Assembly: GCA_007753915.1 (NCBI GenBank)
Contig: CP036352.1
Span: forward strand, 3,039,306 to 3,103,305
Source of the DNA: Phycisphaerae bacterium RAS2
GTDB taxonomy: Bacteria > Planctomycetota > Phycisphaerae > UBA1845 > UTPLA1
DNA length: 64,000 nucleotides
Reading direction: 5' to 3'
Shown: positions 9,407 to 18,095 of the stretch, one piece after another
Layout of the letters: the number at the start of each line of letters is the position of its first letter
Numbering within the stretch: the first letter of the stretch is position 1
Position numbers and translations under genes: made by a program
The notes under the pieces: model-generated
Databases searched by the model: none
The model's input: only the letters and a program-made list of their open reading frames with translations
Told to the model about the DNA's origin: nothing

Positions 9407-11641
9407 ATGTTCGAACGCCGTCTGCGAATCATTCTGATCGTCCCGATCCTGATGAGCCTTGTCATCGTGGCGAGGCTTGCGCACCTGCAACTGGTTCGGG
9501 GTGACCATTACGCGCAGCAGCAGGACGCCGCCCTGGTTGCGCCGCGCCAATACCTCCCCGCCCTGCGCGGAAGCATCCTCGATCGCGAAGGCCGCCTTCT
9601 TGTCTCCGATGAGCCGGCACACGATGTCACGGTGCACTACGGCGCGCTCTCCATGAGCGATCGCTACCTTGCCCTGCTCGCGGACCGGCTGCGGCGAACC
9701 CGGCCTGACCTGCGCGGGGCCGACAACGCCACCCTCGCCGAAGAAGCCGCCCGGCAGGTTGCGCGAATGTGGGTCCGGCTCGAGGCCATCACCGGCACAC
9801 CGATCGCCGACCTGCGACGCCGGCGCGATTCGGTCTGCCGATCGGTCGAAGGCCTGCGCCGTTACCTCGCCGGCGCGAGGTCGGAGGCGGCTCGTCGCGC
9901 CGAGGCCGATGCATCCAAACCACGCCCGTTTTCGTTCGGCAGCCCGCCGCGCACCGACAAGCCGGCGAACACGATCCACCTTCGCGAGGATGAACTGTTT
10001 CACCCGATCCTGCGTGACATTTCTCCGCAGGTTCGCACCGCCGTCGAAGTCGAACTGGCGGACCTTCCCTTTGTGCGGGTGGAGCCGTCGGTCCGGCGCG
10101 TCGCCCAGCCCGACACGCAATCGTTCTGTCACATCCTCGGTCGTCTTGGCCAGGTGTCGCCCGACGTGCTTCGCGACGATCCAAACGCCGCCGACCCGCT
10201 TGCGGCCTACCGCGCCGACGACGAAGCCGGCGCCAGCGGCGTCGAGCGATTGTGTGAGCCCATGCTGCGCGGCAAGCGCGGGTACGAGGAGCTTTTTCTC
10301 GACAAGAGCCTTAAAGAACGCGGCGCGGCCCAGGACGGCCTCGACGTTCAGCTCACGATCGATCTCGACGTGCAACAGCGCATCGCCGACCTGCTCGCGA
10401 CCGCCGTCGCCGAGAACCCGCCTTCGACCGGCGCGGCCTGCGTCGTACTCGACGTGCAAACCCGCGAAATCATCGCACTCGTCAGCGTTCCGACCTACAA
10501 CCCCGCCGATCTGCGCACCAACTACGCCGCCCTCCGCGACGACACGCGTGCCGTGCCGCTGCGATTTCGCGCGGTCGCCGAGGAATACCAGCCCGGGTCG
10601 ATCCTGAAACCCGCCTCGCTGCTCGCCGGCCTCGCGCTCGGCGCCGTCAGCACCGACACGCGCATCTTCTGCAGCGGCGCGCTCATTCCCGGCGCCGCTC
10701 GCTGGCACTGCTGGACGCACTGGCGCGGCATGGCCGGCCACGGTGACGTCGACGCCGTACAGGCCATCCAGCACAGTTGCAACATCTACTTCTACACACT
10801 CGGGCAGAAGCTCGGAGCCGACGCCCTGACACGATTCTACGAGCGATTTCTCGGGCTTACATCCGCCCCGCGCGGCACCGGCCTCATCGAGGAGCGCACC
10901 GGAATCATTCCCACGCGCGACTGGCTTCGCGACAACCGAAAGCGAGACGTGACTATCGCCGACGGCCGAAACTATGCCATCGGCCAGGGCGAGCTTCAGA
11001 TCACGCCGCTCCAGGCCGCCAATCTCTTCGCCACGCTTGCCATGGGCGCGTTCCGCGAGCCGACGCTGATCGCCAACGACGCCCGGCCGCGACCGACTTA
11101 TCACTTTGACGAAATCTCGCCGCAGGCATGGGAGACGGTCCGCCGCGGCGTGTACGAGTGCGTCAACACCGAGGGCGGCACGGCGTACAAATACGCCCGC
11201 ATGGACGCGGTCGAACTCTGCGGCAAAACCGGCAGCGCCGAATGCGTCGCGCGCGTGACCCAGTGGCGGTTTCACTTCACCGTGCCCGCTGACGGCCGCA
11301 CCGCAACGATTGTCGCCCCCACAATTGAGGCGGCTCGCGAGCAGCTTGGCCTGCCCGAAGACACTCCATATTCAAAGCGCGAAATCGCAGAGCGCTACCC
11401 GCCGCCTGTCGCCACCGGCAACAGCGCGTCGAATGCCAAGAACGCCGCCCCCACCCACGCATGGTTCGCCGGGTACGCGCCCTTTCGGCAACCGCGCATC
11501 GCGCTGGCCGTCATCCTCGAACACGGCGGAGGTGGCGGCCATGCCGCCGGGCCGGTCGCTCGCCAGATTGTCGAAGTCCTGATGAACGCTTCGAAGCCCT
11601 ACTTGAACGGCCGATCCGTGGTGATGAACGACCAGCCATGA
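9407..11641 (+). CDS. mrdA: Penicillin-binding protein 2, peptidoglycan transpeptidase
   Basis: This 744-residue class B PBP has an N-terminal membrane anchor (about residues 5-25), the pedestal/dimerisation domain beginning near GSILDREGRLL, and a transpeptidase domain. The catalytic motifs are S398-ILK (SxxK), S457-C-N459 (SxN) and K607-TG. It crosslinks peptides in lateral-wall peptidoglycan, in the periplasm. Its stop overlaps the rodA start in ATGA, so the pair is translationally coupled, as expected for the RodA/PBP2 glycosyltransferase-transpeptidase pair. A charged, Arg-rich stretch of about 50 residues around 130-190 enlarges the pedestal domain. The start is placed one repeat period after the 14-base tandem repeat. 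Confidence 0.92.
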   Translation: MFERRLRIILIVPILMSLVIVARLAHLQLVRGDHYAQQQDAALVAPRQYLPALRGSILDREGRLLVSDEPAHDVTVHYGALSMSDRYLALLADRLRRTRPDLRGADNATLAEEAARQVARMWVRLEAITGTPIADLRRRRDSVCRSVEGLRRYLAGARSEAARRAEADASKPRPFSFGSPPRTDKPANTIHLREDELFHPILRDISPQVRTAVEVELADLPFVRVEPSVRRVAQPDTQSFCHILGRLGQVSPDVLRDDPNAADPLAAYRADDEAGASGVERLCEPMLRGKRGYEELFLDKSLKERGAAQDGLDVQLTIDLDVQQRIADLLATAVAENPPSTGAACVVLDVQTREIIALVSVPTYNPADLRTNYAALRDDTRAVPLRFRAVAEEYQPGSILKPASLLAGLALGAVSTDTRIFCSGALIPGAARWHCWTHWRGMAGHGDVDAVQAIQHSCNIYFYTLGQKLGADALTRFYERFLGLTSAPRGTGLIEERTGIIPTRDWLRDNRKRDVTIADGRNYAIGQGELQITPLQAANLFATLAMGAFREPTLIANDARPRPTYHFDEISPQAWETVRRGVYECVNTEGGTAYKYARMDAVELCGKTGSAECVARVTQWRFHFTVPADGRTATIVAPTIEAAREQLGLPEDTPYSKREIAERYPPPVATGNSASNAKNAAPTHAWFAGYAPFRQPRIALAVILEHGGGGGHAAGPVARQIVEVLMNASKPYLNGRSVVMNDQP

Positions 11642-12855
11642 ATACTTCCGCCGCGGCCATGCGAAGCACCTTCTCGATCGTGAGCGCGCTGACGCGCGTG
11701 CTGCCTCCTCTCGGCTGGGTCATCCTTCTGACATCGCTCGTGCTGACCGGACTGGGCCTGCTGGCGGTCTGGGCCGGCGGTGCGGCGCAAGGTGAAGACG
11801 CCACCCTCGCGACGCGTCAGCTTGGGCATCTGCTCGTCGGACTGGTGGGACTGGGGATCATTCAGGTTCTCGGTTACCGCCGGATCGGGCAGTACGCCTA
11901 TCTTCTCTTCGGCGTCACGCTTGTGCTTCTCACGTTGCTGCTCGTCGCGCAGAAAGTCAATCTCGCCCCGATCATTCCGGCGCGGCGCAACACCTTTCGC
12001 TGGATCGTCCTCGGGCCGATCAACATCCAGGTGTCCGAATATGCGAAGGTTGTCTATATTCTGGCGTTGGCGTGGTACCTGCGTTTTCGCACAAATTACC
12101 GCTCGCTGGCCGGCCTGCTCGGCCCGTTCGTGCTCACGCTCATCCCGCTCGCTCTGATCCTCAAGGAGCCGGACCTGGGCACGAGCCTGCTCCTGCTGCC
12201 CACGCTCATGGTTATGCTCTTTGTCGCAGGGGCGAAGACCCGCCACCTCTCGCTGGTGATCGCTCTTGGCGCGATCGCCGCGCCGGTGTTCTATTTCTCC
12301 CCGTTCATGAATCCCTATCAGCGCGAACGAATTCACTCGCTCATGCAACAGGACGAATCCAACGACCGCTGGCGTCTGGGCGCGGGCTACCAACTCCACC
12401 AATCCAAGATTGCCTTGGGCAGCGGCCGACTCGCCGGGCAGGGCCTCTCCGAAGGCGGCTTCTTCCGGCACAATCTTCTGCCCGAGGAACACAACGATTT
12501 CATCTTTGCCGTGCTCGGGCATCAGTGGGGCTTTATCGGCGGGTTGGCGATTCTCTCGCTGTACATGCTGATCATCGCGATGGGCCTCACCGTGGCATCG
12601 TCCACGACCGACCCGTTCGGCCGACTGCTCGCCGTCGGCGTCTGCGCGCTCATCTGCGCACAGACCATCATCAACGTCGGCATGACCATCGGCCTCATGC
12701 CCGTCACCGGCATGACGCTGCCCTTCGTCAGCATGGGCGGCAGCGGACTGATCACCAATTACCTCGCCATCGGGCTGCTCATCGACGTCGCCCGTCCTCG
12801 GCCGGCCGATCTCGCGCCGCGGCCCTTCGAGTTTGACCACGAGGCCTACGCATGA
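11638..12855 (+). CDS. rodA: RodA/FtsW/SpoVE-family peptidoglycan glycosyltransferase
   Basis: This polytopic SEDS protein of 405 residues has about ten membrane helices. It has family segments such as FRWIVLGPINIQVSEYAK, the LKEPDLGTSLL region, and NVGMTIGLMPVTGMTLPFVSMGGSG near the C-terminus, which contains the most conserved SEDS residues. RodA polymerises glycan strands from lipid II at the inner membrane together with PBP2, encoded just upstream with a 4-base ATGA overlap. The start at 11638 is fixed by that overlap; an in-frame extension upstream would read through the PBP2 gene and is not used. It overlaps moaC downstream by four bases as well. Confidence 0.92.
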   Translation: MNTSAAAMRSTFSIVSALTRVLPPLGWVILLTSLVLTGLGLLAVWAGGAAQGEDATLATRQLGHLLVGLVGLGIIQVLGYRRIGQYAYLLFGVTLVLLTLLLVAQKVNLAPIIPARRNTFRWIVLGPINIQVSEYAKVVYILALAWYLRFRTNYRSLAGLLGPFVLTLIPLALILKEPDLGTSLLLLPTLMVMLFVAGAKTRHLSLVIALGAIAAPVFYFSPFMNPYQRERIHSLMQQDESNDRWRLGAGYQLHQSKIALGSGRLAGQGLSEGGFFRHNLLPEEHNDFIFAVLGHQWGFIGGLAILSLYMLIIAMGLTVASSTTDPFGRLLAVGVCALICAQTIINVGMTIGLMPVTGMTLPFVSMGGSGLITNYLAIGLLIDVARPRPADLAPRPFEFDHEAYA

Positions 12856-13400
12856 AACGCCGCTCGACTCGCCGCCGCCCGCCGCCGAAGCGCAACGCAT
12901 CGCGCCGCGCATCGAATGCCGCGAAACTATCACACCTTGATCATCGCGGCGCGGCCCGCATGGTCGACGTGTCGCAGAAGAAAGTCACGCGCCGCCGCGC
13001 GGTCGCGTCCGCCTGGGTTCACATGGCCCCGGCAACGCTGCGCCGCATCTCCACCGGCAAGATGCCGAAGGGCGATGTCTTCGCCGTGGCACGCCTCGCC
13101 GGCATCGCCGCCGCCAAGCGAACCCCCGACTTCATTCCGCTTTGCCACGTCCTGCCGCTCGATGCCGTCGAGATCACCCTTGAGCCTATCTCCGCGAAGA
13201 CCGTCTGCATCCGCGCGACCGCCGTCGCTCGCGCGCGAACCGGCGTGGAGATGGAGGCCCTGGTCGCCGTGTCCGCCGCCGCCCTCGCGCTGTACGACAT
13301 GTGCAAGGCCGTCGACCGCGGCATCGTCATCGGCCCCGTTTGCCTCGAGGAAAAAGCCGGGGGACGATCCGGCCGCTGGAAGCGCCCGCGAAGCGCCTGA
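12852..13400 (+). CDS. moaC: Cyclic pyranopterin monophosphate synthase MoaC
   Basis: MoaC converts the MoaA product into cyclic pyranopterin monophosphate, an early step of molybdenum cofactor synthesis. The 182-residue product has the family landmarks MVDVSQK near residue 37, IPLCHVLPLDAVE, and MEALVAVSAAALALYDMCKA, which holds the conserved active-site Asp and Lys. The first 30 residues are Arg-rich and lie outside the usual MoaC fold. ATG at 12852 overlaps the rodA stop by four bases, so moaC is coupled to a cell-wall operon. No other moa or moe gene is in the window. Confidence 0.9.
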   Translation: MKRRSTRRRPPPKRNASRRASNAAKLSHLDHRGAARMVDVSQKKVTRRRAVASAWVHMAPATLRRISTGKMPKGDVFAVARLAGIAAAKRTPDFIPLCHVLPLDAVEITLEPISAKTVCIRATAVARARTGVEMEALVAVSAAALALYDMCKAVDRGIVIGPVCLEEKAGGRSGRWKRPRSA

Positions 13401-13428
13401 CTCCGCAACGACCGAACACGGGATCGCC

Positions 13429-15579
13429 ATGCCGCAATCTCGACAACCCGACGAATCCGCTTGCGACGCCGCGCCGCGTTGGGTATGGGTTGCAGCGGGA
13501 CTGATCGCCGTCGCGACGCTCGCCGCCTACCTCCCCGCGATGCAAGGCGGCTTCATTTGGGACGATGATGCCCATGTCACCGCGCCGGAACTCCGCTCAA
13601 CCGGCGGACTTCTGCGAATCTGGTTCGACATCGGTGCGACCCAGCAATACTACCCACTGCTCCATAGCGCCTTTTGGATTCAACACAAACTCTGGGGCGA
13701 CTGGCCCGTCGGCTATCACATCGTCAACGCGCTCCTGCACGCGCTTTCGGCAGTGCTCGTGCTTTTCATCGTGCGGCGCTTGCTACACACCGCGCAGACT
13801 CCGTGGGCAAACCCAACCGCCGCACTGGCGGCAGCCGTGTTTGCCCTGCATCCCGTTCACGTCGAGTCGGTCGCGTGGATCACCGAACTGAAAAACACGC
13901 TTTCCGGCGTATTCTATCTTTCGGCGATGGCGCTCTACCTGCGATTCGACGAGTCCCGTCGCGCAAAATGGCACGCCTTCGCTCTAATGCTTTTCGTTTG
14001 CGGACTGCTCACCAAGACCGTCACCGCCACGCTCCCCGCCGCATTGCTCGTAATCCTCTGGTGGCTGCGCGGTCGACTTACGCTGCGTCGCGATGTCGCG
14101 CCACTGTTGATCTGGTTCGCGCTCGGCGCTGCGGCCGGCCTCTTCACCGCGTGGGTCGAGCATGACCTGATCGGCGCGAAGGGCGAAGAATTCGAGCTTT
14201 CCGCGATGCAGCGCGGCCTCCTCGCCGGGCGCGTCGTCTGGTTTTATCTCGGTAAGCTGTTCTGGCCCGCAAACCTGGTCTTCATCTACCCCCGATGGGA
14301 CGTGAACCCGTCCGCGCCGAGCCAGTGGTTGTTTTCCGTTGCGCTGATCGTGCTCGTCGCGGCGTTGTTCCTGCTCCGCCGTCGAAGCCGCGCACCGCTT
14401 GCCGCCCTGCTCTTCTTCATCGGAACACTCTTCCCCGTTCTCGGTTTCTTTAACGTGTACCCGTTCCTATTCTCGTTTGTCGCTGATCATTTCCAGTACC
14501 TGGCCAGCCTCGGCATCATCGTCTTCATCTGCGCAGCGATCATGCGAAGCGTTCCGGCCCGAGCGAGCCGCTTCGCCTTCGCACTTCCCTTTGTCATTCC
14601 ATTGGCACTCGCCATGCTGACCTTCCGCCAATGCGGCCTCTATGCCGACGGGCAGACACTCTACCGCACCACGATCGACCGAAACCCGGCCTGCTGGATG
14701 GCCCACAACAACCTCGGCGTGGAGTACAAGAACGCGGGCCGCATCGACGACGCACTCGCCTGCTACCGCCGCGCCCTCGCCTTGCGCCCAAACTACCCGG
14801 AAGCATGGAACAACATCGGCCTTGCGCTCACTGAACTCGGCGACCCGCGCGGCGCGGCCGACGCCTATCAGCAGGCGCTCAAACTTCGCCCCGCGAACCC
14901 CGGCGTCTTGAGCAACCTCGGCACGCTCCTGACGCGCGTGGGTCGGCACGCTGACGCCATCGCTCGGCACGAAGCCGCCTTGCGGCTCGACCCGAACGAC
15001 CCGCAGTTGCACGGCAATCTCGGCGTGTCCCTACAGGCTGCCGGCCGTTATGCCGACGCGGTGTCACACTATCACCGGTCGCTCGAATCAAACCCCGATC
15101 AGCCCGGTGTGCGACTTCAAATTTCCCTTTGCGAGGCAGCCATGAAACCGCCACCCCAGGCCATCGCCGCCTACGCTGAAATCATCCGCGCGAACCCTGA
15201 CAACTCGCAGGCTTATTTCGCTCGCGCGGTGCTCCTGGCGCAGACGGGCCGCCGCGACGACGCGATATCCGATTATCGCCGCGCGCTCGAGATCAACCCC
15301 GACCACTTCGAGGCACACAACAATCTCGCCACGCTTCTTGCTTTGGCAGGCCGACACACCGAAGCGATTCCGCATTTCGAACAAGCCGTCCGTCTGCGGC
15401 CGGACTTCGTGGAGATTCGAATGAATCTTGCCGTGGCATATGCCGCGGTTCGACAGGCCGATCGCGCCCGCGAGGCGGCGCAAATCGCCCTCGATCAGGC
15501 CCGTGCAAACGGCCGAATCGAACTCGTAAAGAAAATCGAAGACTGGATTCGTGCCAACTCCGCCGCCCCAAAGCCGTAA
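13429..15579 (+). CDS. Membrane TPR protein of the O-mannosyltransferase-like (TMTC) type
   Basis: The first 370 or so residues of this 716-residue protein are membrane sequence beginning with a helix and the motif GGFIWDDDAHV, followed by HPVHVESVAWITELKNTLS. Both are typical of PMT-like, TMTC-type predicted glycosyltransferases that use polyprenyl-phosphate sugars. The rest is a run of about nine to ten tetratricopeptide repeats (for example AHNNLGVEYKNAGRIDDALACYRRAL), presumably periplasmic and protein-binding. It may glycosylate exported proteins; substrate and sugar are unknown. The in-frame extension upstream of the ATG at 13429 overlaps moaC and is Arg/Ser-rich without family character, so it was not used. 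A polyprenyl synthase gene follows. Confidence 0.75.
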   Translation: MPQSRQPDESACDAAPRWVWVAAGLIAVATLAAYLPAMQGGFIWDDDAHVTAPELRSTGGLLRIWFDIGATQQYYPLLHSAFWIQHKLWGDWPVGYHIVNALLHALSAVLVLFIVRRLLHTAQTPWANPTAALAAAVFALHPVHVESVAWITELKNTLSGVFYLSAMALYLRFDESRRAKWHAFALMLFVCGLLTKTVTATLPAALLVILWWLRGRLTLRRDVAPLLIWFALGAAAGLFTAWVEHDLIGAKGEEFELSAMQRGLLAGRVVWFYLGKLFWPANLVFIYPRWDVNPSAPSQWLFSVALIVLVAALFLLRRRSRAPLAALLFFIGTLFPVLGFFNVYPFLFSFVADHFQYLASLGIIVFICAAIMRSVPARASRFAFALPFVIPLALAMLTFRQCGLYADGQTLYRTTIDRNPACWMAHNNLGVEYKNAGRIDDALACYRRALALRPNYPEAWNNIGLALTELGDPRGAADAYQQALKLRPANPGVLSNLGTLLTRVGRHADAIARHEAALRLDPNDPQLHGNLGVSLQAAGRYADAVSHYHRSLESNPDQPGVRLQISLCEAAMKPPPQAIAAYAEIIRANPDNSQAYFARAVLLAQTGRRDDAISDYRRALEINPDHFEAHNNLATLLALAGRHTEAIPHFEQAVRLRPDFVEIRMNLAVAYAAVRQADRAREAAQIALDQARANGRIELVKKIEDWIRANSAAPKP

Positions 15580-15684
15580 GTCCGTTCAACCCCGCCAACC
15601 TCCCTGCACGATTCGTCGAGCGACGGAATTGCGGTTACAATTCCATGCCGCAGCACGGCCCGGACCACCGCGCTCGGCGAGCAA

Positions 15685-16752
15685 ATGATGGAACACGCCA
15701 CGGCATTTCAAACTGCAACGGCATCACCGCGACCGGCGGATTTCCCGACCGGGGCAGCCCCCGACGATCTATTTGCTCCGATCGCGCCGGCCCTCGATCA
15801 GGCGATCGCGATCTTCGATGAAGAGTTGCGCAGCGATCTGCCTTTTGTTCGAGATTTGATCGCGCAGGTTCGCCGCTATCGCGGGAAGCTTCTGCGTCCG
15901 CGTCTCGCCCTGCTCTCGGCGCAGGCCTGCGGCGGCATTCGGCGCGAGCACCTCACGCTCGCCGCTGTGGTCGAGATGGTTCACCTCGCGACGCTCGTCC
16001 ACGACGACGTGCTGGATGAAGCCGACGTGCGACGCGACGGACCCACCTTCAACGCACTCGCCGGCAACGAAGCCGCCGTCATGCTCGGCGATTGCCTGAT
16101 CTCGCACGCGTACCATCTGTGTTGCAGCCTCGATTCAACACGCGTCGCCCGGCGCATCGCCGCGGTGACCAACACGCTCTGCGAGGGCGAGTTGATGCAG
16201 ATTCACCATCGCGGAAACCTCGCCCTGACCGAGGCCGAGTACATTGAGATCATCACGCGCAAGACGGCTGCCCTGACCAGCGCGGCCACCGAACTGGCTG
16301 CTGAACTTTGCGCCGTTGATTCGGAGACCGTTCGCCATCTGGCCGGCTATGGTCGCGAACTGGGCATCGCGTTTCAGATTGTCGATGACTTGCTGGACTT
16401 GACCGGTTCGCAGCAGGATGTGGGCAAGTCCGTCGGACGCGATGCTCAGCTTGGCAAGCTGACACTCCCGGCGATTCGCTTTCGCGAGCAGCATCCCGAT
16501 CGCCGCGCCGAACTGGAGGCCGCACTGGCGGACGGCGGCGCTGGAAACGGCGGCGCAGTAAACGGCGCGCGTCTTTCGCAATTGCTCGATGGAACCGACG
16601 CGGTCGAATTCTCATTCGCCGCGGCACGGGCACGCGTCGCCGCGGCCCAGGCTCATCTCGACAAGTTGCCCACTGCAACGACGCCGGAATCGTTCGACGC
16701 CCGCCGCGCACTCGCCGCCGCAGCCGGCGCGGTCCTCACCCGCCGGCGCTGA
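15685..16752 (+). CDS. Polyprenyl diphosphate synthase (trans-isoprenyl family)
   Basis: This enzyme condenses isopentenyl diphosphate with an allylic diphosphate to make long-chain prenyl diphosphates for quinones or similar lipids. The first Asp-rich motif is DDVLD at residues 107-111, followed by the conserved RR, and the second is VDDLLD near residue 235. The 355-residue length is normal. Chain length cannot be read with confidence from motifs alone, so octaprenyl, heptaprenyl or geranylgeranyl products are all possible. Its last 17 bases overlap the 3' end of recO tail to tail. Confidence 0.88.
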   Translation: MMEHATAFQTATASPRPADFPTGAAPDDLFAPIAPALDQAIAIFDEELRSDLPFVRDLIAQVRRYRGKLLRPRLALLSAQACGGIRREHLTLAAVVEMVHLATLVHDDVLDEADVRRDGPTFNALAGNEAAVMLGDCLISHAYHLCCSLDSTRVARRIAAVTNTLCEGELMQIHHRGNLALTEAEYIEIITRKTAALTSAATELAAELCAVDSETVRHLAGYGRELGIAFQIVDDLLDLTGSQQDVGKSVGRDAQLGKLTLPAIRFREQHPDRRAELEAALADGGAGNGGAVNGARLSQLLDGTDAVEFSFAAARARVAAAQAHLDKLPTATTPESFDARRALAAAAGAVLTRRR

Positions 16753-17485
16753 TCGGCCTGACGACCGAGGCGTGCATGGATCGCGCCACGCGCAGCGGCC
16801 GACCCAGAATCTCCGTGATGTGATAGTCCAACATCGCCAGGGCCGCGCGCACAGCCTGTCCATCCGTCAATTCACCGCGCGTGACTCCTGCCGCGCCGAC
16901 CGCCAATTGAAACTTCTCAACGGATGCCGGCTCACAATCCCGGCAGATCGCCCCGCCCGATCGCGAACTGAAGTACAACACCCGGTCCCCCGCCACCGAG
17001 CGCCGGCAGCTCGTGCAAACCGACAGCTCGGGCTGCAAGCCGATTTCCGTCAGGAGCAGCCGCAGAAATCGCGTCAGGAGAACGCCCGCCTCGCCCGTTG
17101 CAAGATCCGCAAGGAACGCCCGCAACCCGTCATACAACCCCGCGTGCGGATCATGCACCTCGGTGAGCATGGCCGCCGCCTCGCCCGCATAAAGCCCGGC
17201 GTAGTATCGCGCCAGGTCGGCGCGCAAGTGCGGAAAATTATCCAATTGTCGCCATTCGGTGAGGGGCGAAAGTCGATCCTCTCCGCCCGGCCGCTGGGAG
17301 AAAACGATGTCGCCCCGTTCAAGCAGATCGATGCCGACGCTCGCGCGTTGCCGCGTCGCGCGTTTTACGCCCTTTGCGATGACGCGCTGTTGACCGTGCT
17401 CGCGCGTGAACACCGCGAGCACCTGCGACGACTCGCTGAAGTCCAGCCTGCGTAGCACGACGGCCTCGTCCTTGATCAGTGCCAT
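16736..17485 (-). CDS. recO: DNA repair protein RecO
   Basis: RecO binds single-stranded DNA and SSB and helps load RecA with RecR in the RecF pathway. The 249-residue product begins with the RecO OB-fold pattern (DEAVVLRRLDFSESSQVLAVFT, then GVKRA) and contains a zinc-finger-like set of cysteines near residues 180-205 (CTSCRR and CRDCEP). The start at 17485 gives a normal RecO N-terminus. Upstream on the same strand, ybeY remains open until 17319, an unusually long overlap of 167 bases. Confidence 0.9.
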   Translation of the reverse strand: MALIKDEAVVLRRLDFSESSQVLAVFTREHGQQRVIAKGVKRATRQRASVGIDLLERGDIVFSQRPGGEDRLSPLTEWRQLDNFPHLRADLARYYAGLYAGEAAAMLTEVHDPHAGLYDGLRAFLADLATGEAGVLLTRFLRLLLTEIGLQPELSVCTSCRRSVAGDRVLYFSSRSGGAICRDCEPASVEKFQLAVGAAGVTRGELTDGQAVRAALAMLDYHITEILGRPLRVARSMHASVVRPISAGG

Positions 17486-18095
17486 GCCGCGCTCCGCTCC
17501 GCGTCGTTCGGTTCATGCCTCGAGCTGCGATTCGACCCCGTTTGCCGCGCGGCGATGTTTCGCCCGCCGCGAACACCCGCCCCCAGCCCAGTCTGGCCAG
17601 CAATTCATCCTCACGGCGATGCATCCGCGCAAAATCGACCGCGCGATGGTCATCATACCCGCACAAATGCAGGCAGCCATGCACCGCGTACAGCACGAGC
17701 TCGCCCAGCCAGTCGCCCCCGCGCGCCCGAGCCTCGCGCCGGGCAACGTCTGCACAAACCACGACCTGCCCCTCGACCCGTCCGCGCCTCGCCTTCTCGC
17801 ACAAGTCGAACGTCAGCACGTCCGTCGGCCCGGATTTGCCAAGCCATTGCCGATGCAGGCTCGCCATCCGTCTCGCTCCGACCACACCAATTTCCAGTTG
17901 GCCGACGACGACCCCTTCAGCGCGCAACACAAGTCGCGCGGCGCGCAGCAGCGCACGGCGAAGAATCGGCCCCTTGGCATCGACTTGAATGGTCAGCCGG
18001 GATTCCTTCCGACGATTTGATGAGGCGGCGCGTCGACAACCGCGCTGCGAGGGGCTCTGGCTCGCGCGCCCGCGCCCGGAACGTCCTGCACTCAT
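17319..18095 (-). CDS. ybeY: Endoribonuclease YbeY, rRNA maturation, with long C-terminal tail
   Basis: YbeY is a zinc-dependent RNase that matures the 3' end of 16S rRNA and takes part in ribosome quality control. The zinc motif is HGCLHLCGYDDH (His139, His143, His150 counted from the chosen start), preceded by the typical TDVLTFD. The ATG at 18095 overlaps the stop of the HD hydrolase gene in ATGA, which decides the start. The first 30 residues are Arg/Ser-rich. The conserved part ends near residue 175 (LGWGRVF), but the frame runs on for about 83 Arg-rich residues and reads 167 bases into recO. The tail is probably not a domain; either the stop was lost by mutation or there is a sequencing error near 17490-17570. 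Confidence 0.85.
   Translation of the reverse strand: MSAGRSGRGRASQSPSQRGCRRAASSNRRKESRLTIQVDAKGPILRRALLRAARLVLRAEGVVVGQLEIGVVGARRMASLHRQWLGKSGPTDVLTFDLCEKARRGRVEGQVVVCADVARREARARGGDWLGELVLYAVHGCLHLCGYDDHRAVDFARMHRREDELLARLGWGRVFAAGETSPRGKRGRIAARGMNRTTRSGARHGTDQGRGRRATQAGLQRVVAGARGVHARARSTARHRKGRKTRDAATRERRHRSA

Noticed and set aside
9383-11275. 630-residue open frame antisense to PBP2
   Set aside because: No domain-like sequence; low hydrophobic patterning and high Arg/Gly/Ala typical of antisense frames in GC-rich DNA.
11599-12933. 444-residue antisense frame across rodA
   Set aside because: Composed mostly of charged residues from reverse reading of membrane codons; rodA is certain.
12916-13428. 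N-terminal extension of the TPR protein overlapping moaC
   Set aside because: The extension is Arg/Ser/Pro-rich reading of moaC in another frame; the ATG at 13429 gives the normal family start.
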